NCBI GenBank assembly: GCA_025351405.1
Contig: JANXVZ010000039.1
Location: forward strand, 1-41,665
Direction of reading: 5' to 3'
Length of the DNA stretch: 41,665 bases
Source of the DNA: Sphingomonadales bacterium
Lineage (GTDB): Bacteria; Pseudomonadota; Alphaproteobacteria; Sphingomonadales; Sphingomonadaceae
A model generated the notes under the pieces. It had not been told where the DNA came from and made no database searches. It saw only the letters and a list, made by a program, of their open reading frames with translations. A program made the translations under genes and the position numbers. Below, piece after piece: positions 34,535 through 41,665 of this stretch. Numbering within the stretch: position 1 is the first letter of the stretch; each line of letters opens with the position of its first letter.

Positions 34535-35899
34535 GTGCCACGTCGGTCCGGCGGCGGATGCAGGCCCGGCGAATTGCAAGGGATAGAGCCCGGGAATCCT
34601 GATCCGGTGGTCGATGCCGATCTGCGCCGCCGTTTGCATGCCCTTGGCGACAACCTGCCCGATATGGCCGGTATGATCTGCCAGTCGCAGCCAGCTCGGC
34701 GCAACATCGAGACTGGCAAGAACTATGCTTCCGGGCCTCGGGCCGCGCCCCTTCAGGGCTACTCCGGCGAGCGACAGTGCGCCGATATAGGCCGTGCCGG
34801 TCTTGAGGGCGTAACGCGAAGGCTGCAGCGTCACGCCATCCAGGACGAGCGTTTCCCCCGCCGGCCGCGTTATCCCGATGCCGGTCGCGGTGACGGTGCC
34901 ATGCGCAACGGCATCGCCGGCAAGCGTTATCTGCGTCGGTGCGAGGTTGAGCGACTGGACCCGCATCACGTCACCGGTAGGCAGCCGCACCGCCGCATCG
35001 GCAAGGGCGAGGCGCGATAGATCAGCGCGAAACTGCATCGATGGTGCAGGCACGCCATCGCCGGCTCCAGCCCCGACCCCGGCCCTGGCAACGGCAACGG
35101 GCACGGCAAAGCGATAATTGCCGGCCAGCGACAAGGCGCCATCGCTTGCGATCACCGGCAGGAGCGCATCGGCGAGTTTGGTGATCGTTGCCAGCTTCAA
35201 GCCGCCGATGCTGAACTGTCCTGTCGATGCCAGTGGCGCCATGCCGATCGTCCCGGCCCAGTGGAAGCGTTCGCCCGCTTCGCTGCAGGCGTCGAACCGG
35301 AACCCAGCGGCACTGGTTGCGACCGTCGAAAAATCCCTCAGCGCGAACGTGACGGGGTCGGTTTGCTCATGGCGCGGCAGGCTTCCGCGATCATCGGTGA
35401 AACGCACGCGGCCGCCACGGACGTCGAGGTTGCCGATCCATAGCTGGGGAACCGGCGAGCCATCGTCGACCGGCACCAGTTCCGCCGGATTGACCGAGCC
35501 ATCCTTGCGCAAGACAAGGTCGACCGCCGGCGCTTCGACGCTTACGGAGTCGAGCTGCGGCGACAGTTTCCACAGGGACGAAATACTGGCATCGACGACG
35601 AGATGCTCGATCGCAACCAGCGGGACACCCGGCGCGGCGCGATCGGCAATTGCGATTTTGCGTATGTCGAGGGTGAGGTTCCACGGATCAAAGCCGATGG
35701 TCCCTATCGCCATCTGCTTGTTCTTCAGGTTTTTCCCAACCCATCCCTGGCCCGCTGAACGAACCAGCCCCGGCACGGCGAGGTAGGCCGCCGCTATCAC
35801 CGATACGAACAGCGCCGCCGCCAGCAATGGCACCCAGATCAACGGCCGGCGCCGCGACTTACTCCCCCAACCGGCTCCCGACCATATTTCTGGCGGCAC
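34532..35899 (-). CDS. DUF748 (AsmA-like) protein, N-terminal part ending at an in-frame stop
   Basis: 455 residues. A cytoplasmic basic stretch (SKSRRRP) precedes one transmembrane helix (about 20-43, LIWVPLLAAALFVSVIAAAYL). The periplasmic region follows, with FDPWNLTLDIRKIAI and GSVNPAELVP typical of the family. The protein stops at ...GPTWH, while homologues continue for some 600 more residues; the same frame continues right past the TAA. The start is a GTG at 35899 with no strong ribosome site; no better start was seen. It lies 41 bases after the mcr stop on the same strand, so mcr transcripts could run into it. With the downstream piece it covers 1086 codons, the usual family size. Confidence 0.75.
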   Translation of the reverse strand: MPPEIWSGAGWGSKSRRRPLIWVPLLAAALFVSVIAAAYLAVPGLVRSAGQGWVGKNLKNKQMAIGTIGFDPWNLTLDIRKIAIADRAAPGVPLVAIEHLVVDASISSLWKLSPQLDSVSVEAPAVDLVLRKDGSVNPAELVPVDDGSPVPQLWIGNLDVRGGRVRFTDDRGSLPRHEQTDPVTFALRDFSTVATSAAGFRFDACSEAGERFHWAGTIGMAPLASTGQFSIGGLKLATITKLADALLPVIASDGALSLAGNYRFAVPVAVARAGVGAGAGDGVPAPSMQFRADLSRLALADAAVRLPTGDVMRVQSLNLAPTQITLAGDAVAHGTVTATGIGITRPAGETLVLDGVTLQPSRYALKTGTAYIGALSLAGVALKGRGPRPGSIVLASLDVAPSWLRLADHTGHIGQVVAKGMQTAAQIGIDHRIRIPGLYPLQFAGPASAAGPTWH

Positions 35900-35940
35900 A
35901 ATCTCGTTTCGGCAAGGGAAAGATCGCCGCTACACCCCGG

Positions 35941-38900
35941 TCACACCGTGATCGCCATACCGCGGTAAATTCGGGCACGGTAACGCGAATCCTCGGCGTC
36001 GGGCAGCGGTGCGCCGGCCAGCAATACCGCGCGGGCAAAGCGCTTTACCTCCTCGTCATGCTCGGCCTGATTGCGCGGCTCCTCCGAACGAACGCGGCGC
36101 GTGAGGTTGATCTGGTTGACCGGCACATCATGGACGAGGCGCTCGTTCTCGACAGCGATGGTCGCAGTGAAAGCGTGCAATGTCGTCTTGCAGAAGTTGG
36201 CGAGCGCAAAGGCCGGACCGCCGGCCGCCGATCCCAATTGCCCCATCGGCACATCGGGCGAAACCAGCACCAACTGGCAACCATCGAACAGCGAAACCTT
36301 GCGGGCGACACGGAAATGATGGGTCAGGTTTGTTTCGACGACATCGGCAAAGCCGGCCGGGTCGAGCGGCCGCGGCCCATCGAACAGCGCATCGGGCAAC
36401 GGCTTGAAGGGCGTCGAAACGATGGTCGTCGGCTGGCCCCAGTTGCCGAGTGCAGCGTCGAGCGTCGCCTCGATTGCGTCACCGACGGCAAGCATCTCGA
36501 CACGTCCATCGCCGCTGCCACCGATGGCCTTGGCGAGCGCCTTGCCGCCGGCGGATGTATGCGTGAGCAGCACAACCCGCGCGACATTGCAGGCGAGGAA
36601 TTGCCGGGCGCTTTCCGCGAGATAATCGGTCAGGTGTTCGCCGATCAACCACACCGTCTTGCCGGCCATCTGGTCGAGGCGTTCCTGCTTGGGGCTGCCG
36701 AACAGTTCGCGCTCGGTTGTCGAGCGTTCCACGTTCAGGCCGCCTGATGGCATGAAGGTCTCACCCGAAACGGCGCGATCGGCGAGGAAGAACACCGTCG
36801 CCTGCGCAACATCGCCTTCGGTTGGCATCTTGCCGAGATGGAGCTGCGACAACACCCCATTCCTGACCTTGGCCGCCTCGCGGGCGATCTGGGCCGCGGG
36901 GAGCCATGGCTGGTCATCGGGCGGAATGCGCAGCAACCAATCGGTATCGGGCCGGGATTGCCAATCCGGGGCATTCAGAAAATAGCCGCCAAGCCGCAGT
37001 CGCCGCACCAGCTTTGCCGCCAGCACGGGCGTCAGCAGGAAACGATCCCAGCAGCAACTTTCGTCGCCCTCGCGCGCTGCCGCCAAAGCCAGTTCGCGCA
37101 GCTCGGCGGGCACCGACTTGTCGTGTGCGAGCTGGACCGTGTCGTTGCGGGCAAGGCGGGACAACAGGCCTTCGACCTTCTCGCCGCGCCGCAGTGCCTT
37201 GATGGTGGCGGCATGGACGGCATTCAACCGCTTGTTCTCGAGGATCAAACGTCCACGCCGTTCGAAAAGCCCGGGTTTGCCGCCCAGACCGGCGAGGCGG
37301 TCGCCATCGACGGGGCCGGGCGCGATGGCGTTGATCTGGATTTCAGGGCCGAGGTGTCGCGCCATGCTCTCCACCATGGCGCGCTGTCCGGATTTGGACA
37401 CGGCATAGTCGGTGCGGTTGGGATAGCTCACCGCCAGATATTTTTCGCCGCCGAAATAGCTGGACACATTGAGGATATAGCCGGACCCCTGCGCCTTCAT
37501 CATCGGCACGACCATGTGCATCAGGGCATAGTTGGAAATCAGATTGGCGTCCTGCGTACGCCGCCACGCCGCGACGTCCATATCGACGGCCATCTCCTCG
37601 GCACCCGAGACACCGGCATTGTTGATCAGATAGTCGATCCGGCCAAAGGCCTTGATGGTTTCATCGACAGCGCGTTGCAGGCTGGAGACATCGGCGACGT
37701 CGATATCGGCCAGCGTCCGCACCCGGCGCTCGACGCCCGAAAAGCCGACATCTTCAAGCTCGCCGACAATGCGTTCGCGCGCGGCCGACAGCTCGCTTTC
37801 GCGGCGCGCAACCATCATCACCTTTGCGCCCGCCAGCGCCAGCAATCGCGCCACCTGGCCGCCGATTCCCGCCGAACCGCCGGTGATCAGCGCCACCTTG
37901 CCGAGGTGCAGCCCGGTAAGGTTTTCAGACGTGCCGACCATGGCCTTGCGCGCGCCGGTGGCCTCGCCGATCGATTCGGGCAAATACAGGTTGATCGGCT
38001 TGATACGGCGTTCCTTCAGCAGGATCCGCGCCACCTGGCCTGCGGCAAACGACAGGCTTTCAGGCTCTGCATTGGTGTAGCGAACGATCTGGTTGCCCCA
38101 TTCCGCCTTGTCACGCCGCTTGTGTGCCAGCGCGACAACCGATTCATCGCGCCAGATGCGGATGAGTTCTTCCAGCGCGGCGCGCAGGACATTGGCATAG
38201 ACATCGCCGGCCCCGTCGCTGCCATTCGACACGAAGACAAAGCGCGGGTCGTGCAGCAGGCCCGGTGTTCGCGCCCAGTAGCGGCTGAGCGTCCTCGCCA
38301 CCGCGATATTCGCTTCCAGCTCGTCGTCGACAAAACGTTCGACGTCGGCATCGGGCGCATCCGCCAGCGCACCGCTGAAATAGCCCTGTGGCCGCGTTGG
38401 CAGCACCAGCGCACCGGTCAGGGGCGCATGGTCGGCGGTGAACTGCGCCAGCACGGCATCCATGACGACATGATCGTGCCGGGGGAAATGTTCGACATGG
38501 ATCCGCTCGGGGTTCGCCCCCAAACGCTCCCGCGCGGCATCGGCGCTGGCCTCGCTGTGAAAGCCGAGCAGGACCAGCGCCCCACAATCGGCGTGGACGC
38601 GCGCATAGGCGATGGCATCGTCGACCTGGCTGCCGGCCGAAACCAGCACGGCGAGGCCGGCGCCATCGATGGAACGCATCGTGGGCCGCGACAGATAGGT
38701 CGAACGCGATTCCTGGTGAACCGCCATGCCATGGGTCACCTCGAAATCATGGCCGCTGAATGCCGCCGATTCATCGGAGCCCAGGAACACGCAGGTGTTG
38801 GCGATATCGGCAGGCGTCGGAAAGGTCTTGGCTTTGCCGGCGCCATCCACGGCGCGTTCAAGCGCCATCAGGTCGAAGAAATGATTGGCAGTCGCCCCCG

Positions 38901-39603
38901 GCGCATCGCCGCGCAAGCCGTCCATGGCGGCAAAGACGTTGCGGATACGCTCGCTGGCGATTGGCCCCGGAAACAGCAAATTGACGCGGATCCCGTTGCC
39001 GCCAAGTTCCAGCGCCATCTCGCGCGACAAGGAATTGAGCGCCGCCTTGGGCACGGTATAGGCAGCGCGGGCGTAATATTCGGTGCGACTGAAGATTGTG
39101 GACACGTTGATGATCGAGCCACCGGGCCCCATCGAGGCCGCAGCCGCGCGCACCATGTTCCAGGCGACAACCATGATATTGCGCGCCGCGTCGCCCACGG
39201 TTTCCGTGTCGGTGCTGCCAGCGTCCCGCAGCGCCTTGAGGTCGGCGGCGCTGAGCGGCAGGTTGTCGAGTGGCTGTTTGGGTCCGGCGGAACCCGCGTT
39301 GTTGACAAGGATGTCGATATGCCCGTGCCTCGCCACGGCTTCGGCGACACCGGCGCGGACCGACTCCGCATTGGCCCCGTCGATGACGACAATGCTCGCC
39401 TGGCTGTCCGGCGCGCCGGTATCCGCGAGTGCCGCCAGACGCGCCGCCTCGGTGCGTTCGGGGTCGCGGCCGGACAGCACGACCGTTGCCCCTTCCTCGA
39501 GATAGCGGCGTACGATCGACTGGCCGAGGTTGCCCGCAGCGCCGGTTATCAGGGCGACCTTGCCGGCAAGGCGGGGCGGACGAGGAGAAGCGGTCTTTGC
39601 CAT
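35941..39603 (-). CDS. mcr: Bifunctional malonyl-CoA reductase
   Basis: 1220 residues, matching the roughly 1220 of the Chloroflexus enzyme. It is built from two SDR halves. The N-half has TGAAGNLG at 20-27 and Tyr182/Lys186 (YTVPK); by homology it reduces malonate semialdehyde to 3-hydroxypropionate. The C-half has TGGSAGIG from Thr574 and Tyr733/Lys737 (YAVSK), and reduces malonyl-CoA to malonate semialdehyde. Each half also has an extra degenerate SDR segment. Both cofactor and catalytic motifs look intact. The ATG at 39603 (MAKTASPRPP, preceded by GAAGG) is preferred over an in-frame start inside pcs. It begins 10 bases after the pcs stop. NADPH use is expected; cytosolic. Confidence 0.93.
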   Translation of the reverse strand: MAKTASPRPPRLAGKVALITGAAGNLGQSIVRRYLEEGATVVLSGRDPERTEAARLAALADTGAPDSQASIVVIDGANAESVRAGVAEAVARHGHIDILVNNAGSAGPKQPLDNLPLSAADLKALRDAGSTDTETVGDAARNIMVVAWNMVRAAAASMGPGGSIINVSTIFSRTEYYARAAYTVPKAALNSLSREMALELGGNGIRVNLLFPGPIASERIRNVFAAMDGLRGDAPGATANHFFDLMALERAVDGAGKAKTFPTPADIANTCVFLGSDESAAFSGHDFEVTHGMAVHQESRSTYLSRPTMRSIDGAGLAVLVSAGSQVDDAIAYARVHADCGALVLLGFHSEASADAARERLGANPERIHVEHFPRHDHVVMDAVLAQFTADHAPLTGALVLPTRPQGYFSGALADAPDADVERFVDDELEANIAVARTLSRYWARTPGLLHDPRFVFVSNGSDGAGDVYANVLRAALEELIRIWRDESVVALAHKRRDKAEWGNQIVRYTNAEPESLSFAAGQVARILLKERRIKPINLYLPESIGEATGARKAMVGTSENLTGLHLGKVALITGGSAGIGGQVARLLALAGAKVMMVARRESELSAARERIVGELEDVGFSGVERRVRTLADIDVADVSSLQRAVDETIKAFGRIDYLINNAGVSGAEEMAVDMDVAAWRRTQDANLISNYALMHMVVPMMKAQGSGYILNVSSYFGGEKYLAVSYPNRTDYAVSKSGQRAMVESMARHLGPEIQINAIAPGPVDGDRLAGLGGKPGLFERRGRLILENKRLNAVHAATIKALRRGEKVEGLLSRLARNDTVQLAHDKSVPAELRELALAAAREGDESCCWDRFLLTPVLAAKLVRRLRLGGYFLNAPDWQSRPDTDWLLRIPPDDQPWLPAAQIAREAAKVRNGVLSQLHLGKMPTEGDVAQATVFFLADRAVSGETFMPSGGLNVERSTTERELFGSPKQERLDQMAGKTVWLIGEHLTDYLAESARQFLACNVARVVLLTHTSAGGKALAKAIGGSGDGRVEMLAVGDAIEATLDAALGNWGQPTTIVSTPFKPLPDALFDGPRPLDPAGFADVVETNLTHHFRVARKVSLFDGCQLVLVSPDVPMGQLGSAAGGPAFALANFCKTTLHAFTATIAVENERLVHDVPVNQINLTRRVRSEEPRNQAEHDEEVKRFARAVLLAGAPLPDAEDSRYRARIYRGMAITV

Positions 39604-39613
39604 GGTCCGGCCT

Positions 39614-41665
39614 TCAATTTGCGTTTGCAGGTTGGGCGGCCGCGGCAGCCCAGGCTTCATAAAGCTCGTCGCGGCTGCGCAGGCCCGGTACGGGCAGCGC
39701 GTGGTTGACGATATAGGTCGCGCCGGAATGACGGTTGTCCCACATCGCCTGGTGCGCTTCGGGCAGATCCTGCCACGCCACCACCGTCGGCTCGGTGACG
39801 TCGAGCATTCCGGCCGCAACCATGTCGTTCATGCGCGTCACCTCATAGGCGTTGCACAGGTGCGTGCCGAGGATCTCCGCCGTCGGCATGATGATCCGCC
39901 GCTGCCGCGTCCAGACCTGGGGAGCGTAGAAATTGTAGCGCTGACCCGTCATGTCCTCGGCATAGACGACGCGGCCGGTGAAGGGTTTGACCAGCGCCGT
40001 TGTCACGCCGAGCGTGTCTTGCCCGGCACGTTCCAGAACGATATCGGGCGCACCCCGGGGGTTATCGGGCGAACGCAACAATTTCCCGACCGCCGAGCCA
40101 AACGGCTTCAGGGTCTTGTCCTGGAAATCGCGCACCGCCTCGCGGAACCGCTCGATATCGTCCCGCGCCACGGGCAGGCGCGGCATGGTATCGGGCCAAT
40201 CGAAGTTGGCGCCTTCGCGGCGCTTGATGTCCTCCAGGCTGACGACCCCCGCGACGGCGTCTTCGAAACCCAGCGACTGGATGAATTCGCGCTGGCCGTT
40301 GGTGGTCGTCACGACGACCGTCCGCGCCCCGATACCGCGTGCCGCCTCGATCATCTCCAGGCCCAGCGGATCGGCAAGCGCCGATGAATTGGGGCCGTAA
40401 AAAATCAGCACCGCCTCCCCGCCGCGTGCCCCCGCCTTGCGCAGCATTGCCTCGGGTGACGCCGCACCGGCCTTGCCCATGAAGCTCAGATGATACCCCG
40501 ATGATGCGCCATAGAACGCCAGCTTGCCGCCTTCCGCCAGCAACTGGAATGATCGCGGGAAGGATGTTTCACCAGCATGGCTGACGGCAAAGTCCGCCAG
40601 CTTGCCGTTGTTCAGGCGGCGGTACTCGTCCACCAGTCCCTGCCCTGCAGCTTCCCAGGCACGCGATGCGTCCGCACCATCGGGAACCGGAGTGTAGAGA
40701 CCGGCAAAGCGCGGATCGGTGCGGTCGATGGAGCCGACGGCCCCCTTCAATGCGACGAACTCGGCGCGGGCCGGGCTCGATACCAACCCGGTGACGTTGA
40801 GCCCGCTGGCCTTGGCGGACTTCAGCGCGTCCAGCCCGGTGCCGGTGGCGGAGCCTTCGATAAAGATGGAGCTGCCACCGGTGATCTGCAGCGTGGTGAA
40901 CAGGCAACGCACGATCGTACCAAGATTGAGGATGTAGCTGCCTGCCTGTTCCAGCGTCAGGTCCCCGGGCACGGCATGGAGCTGGGGCGCCTGCACGTTG
41001 AGGAATTGCGCATGGCTACCGGTCTTGGTTTCATAACCCTGGATTGAAAAGTCGGCGAACATCGGGTCGCGCCCTGCCGCCGGGCTGAGCAAGTCGGATG
41101 TTCCGGAATAGACCGCCACCAGGTCGCCGACTTTCAGCCGACCTTCCGACCGCGCTTCCGACCCAAGCGCTGCAATCAGCGCAAGGCCGCCAGACCCGGT
41201 GATCTGCACATCCTCCTCATGGCCATCGAACGGCGACACGGGGATTCCGGTCAGCGCCCAGATGTCGTTGAAATTGACCTCGGACGTCAGCAGATAGACC
41301 AATGCCTCGTTCGGCTCGGGCGTCGGCACCGGCACGATCAGTTCCCGCTCATGGCTGGCAGGCTGGCCGAAGCGGGGTGCCCCGGTATCGGCATCACGGG
41401 CAATGCCAAAGGCATATTGATGCCCCGGAATGGCCGTGACGCCGGGGAAAAACGCGGCACCGCGCGGCAATAGATCGCCGGCCGCCTCGAGACGCTCGGC
41501 GCGCGGGGCATGCTCGGCATCGATATAGACACCATCGCGGCGCACCGAGAGTGGCGGGCTTTTCTTGTCGAGAAATTCGCGGATGCCGGTCTTGCCGCCT
41601 TCGGGATCGACGACCGCCTCGGCGAACAATTGCGCCTCGCGTTCAAGCCCGGCGGCCATCCCCTG
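39614..41665 (-). CDS. pcs: Propionyl-CoA synthase, C-terminal part (partial at window edge)
   Basis: 683 residues are visible and the frame stays open at the right edge; the full Chloroflexus protein has about 1820. The first stretch (about 41540-41665) is the end of an enoyl-CoA hydratase domain: GLEREAQLFAEAVVDPE, then GKTGIREFLDKKSPP. The rest is an acryloyl-CoA reductase domain of the medium-chain reductase family, with EVNFNDIWALTG, the NADP-binding region around IFIEGSATGTGLDA (about 40810-40870) and the late HLCNAYEV block. The hydratase-reductase order is what distinguishes propionyl-CoA synthase from crotonyl-CoA reductase. The missing part should carry the acyl-CoA synthetase domain. 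It converts 3-hydroxypropionate to propionyl-CoA through sequestered acryloyl-CoA. Confidence 0.9.
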   Translation of the reverse strand, partial: QGMAAGLEREAQLFAEAVVDPEGGKTGIREFLDKKSPPLSVRRDGVYIDAEHAPRAERLEAAGDLLPRGAAFFPGVTAIPGHQYAFGIARDADTGAPRFGQPASHERELIVPVPTPEPNEALVYLLTSEVNFNDIWALTGIPVSPFDGHEEDVQITGSGGLALIAALGSEARSEGRLKVGDLVAVYSGTSDLLSPAAGRDPMFADFSIQGYETKTGSHAQFLNVQAPQLHAVPGDLTLEQAGSYILNLGTIVRCLFTTLQITGGSSIFIEGSATGTGLDALKSAKASGLNVTGLVSSPARAEFVALKGAVGSIDRTDPRFAGLYTPVPDGADASRAWEAAGQGLVDEYRRLNNGKLADFAVSHAGETSFPRSFQLLAEGGKLAFYGASSGYHLSFMGKAGAASPEAMLRKAGARGGEAVLIFYGPNSSALADPLGLEMIEAARGIGARTVVVTTTNGQREFIQSLGFEDAVAGVVSLEDIKRREGANFDWPDTMPRLPVARDDIERFREAVRDFQDKTLKPFGSAVGKLLRSPDNPRGAPDIVLERAGQDTLGVTTALVKPFTGRVVYAEDMTGQRYNFYAPQVWTRQRRIIMPTAEILGTHLCNAYEVTRMNDMVAAGMLDVTEPTVVAWQDLPEAHQAMWDNRHSGATYIVNHALPVPGLRSRDELYEAWAAAAAQPANAN

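Noticed and set aside
33371-35020. Long forward open frame across the DUF748 gene
   Set aside because: The reverse strand carries clear DUF748 features on both sides of the stop; the forward frame has none.
36838-39708. Very long open frame on the opposite strand of mcr
   Set aside because: It mirrors mcr in a GC-rich gene, shows no recognisable domain and has an unnatural composition. Long antisense frames are expected from codon bias at high GC.

Overview
This is a GC-rich window that reads as chromosomal DNA of an alphaproteobacterium, most likely a sphingomonad (Sphingomonadales: Sphingomonadaceae or Erythrobacteraceae). The signs are the gene styles: a large TonB-dependent receptor with an AVAQ-type signal end, a membrane-anchored CycM-like cytochrome c, class II DAHP synthase, hisZ next to purA, a serC-serA operon with a structured leader, and propionyl-CoA synthase beside a bifunctional malonyl-CoA reductase, as I recall reported for Erythrobacter-like aerobic anoxygenic phototrophs. 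The assignment is an inference from gene content, not from a marker gene.

Layout. 1-2136: the right part of an IS66-family insertion sequence (end of tnpA, then tnpB and tnpC, with the right terminal repeat). 2231-10154: one tightly packed leftward run of eight genes, read as mltB, rlpA, dacC, tmk, holB, metG, tatD and an MBL-fold hydrolase. It links cell-wall remodelling to DNA synthesis and translation. 10254-13922: tRNA-Ser(UGA), a TonB-dependent receptor, a gene-poor spacer and tRNA-Leu(CAA). 14001-17573: rluB-like pseudouridine synthase with rsmD (16S rRNA methyltransferase), convergent pheA, and a cytochrome c. 17592-19884: a LOG-family protein, an SDR oxidoreductase and an orphan contractile-tail tube protein. 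20065-25900: serC, serA, hisZ, purA and a small unknown gene, all rightward, with a structured serC leader and a terminator-like hairpin after serA. 26025-30082: an SNase-like/DUF1294 fusion, a TM2 protein, glutathione reductase and class II DAHP synthase. 30155-32636: tRNA-Glu(CUC) and a patatin/beta-barrel protein of the type Vd autotransporter design. 32639-35899: a DUF748 (AsmA-like) gene cut by one in-frame TAA. 35941-41665: malonyl-CoA reductase (mcr), preceded by the 3' third of propionyl-CoA synthase (pcs), which runs off the right edge.

The most notable content is the pcs-mcr pair. MCR reduces malonyl-CoA to 3-hydroxypropionate, and PCS converts 3-hydroxypropionate to propionyl-CoA. 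Together they form the signature half of the 3-hydroxypropionate bicycle of Chloroflexus. Two genes 10 bases apart would give this organism a route from acetyl-CoA and CO2 to propionyl-CoA. Whether it serves CO2 fixation, mixotrophy, redox balance or 3-hydroxypropionate use cannot be decided from this window, because no carboxylase, phototrophy or methylmalonyl-CoA genes are in view.

Other points worth a second look are the in-frame stop in the DUF748 gene directly downstream of mcr, the lone tail tube gene with no injection-system neighbours, a serC leader whose second hairpin covers the Shine-Dalgarno site, and the type Vd secreted phospholipase.
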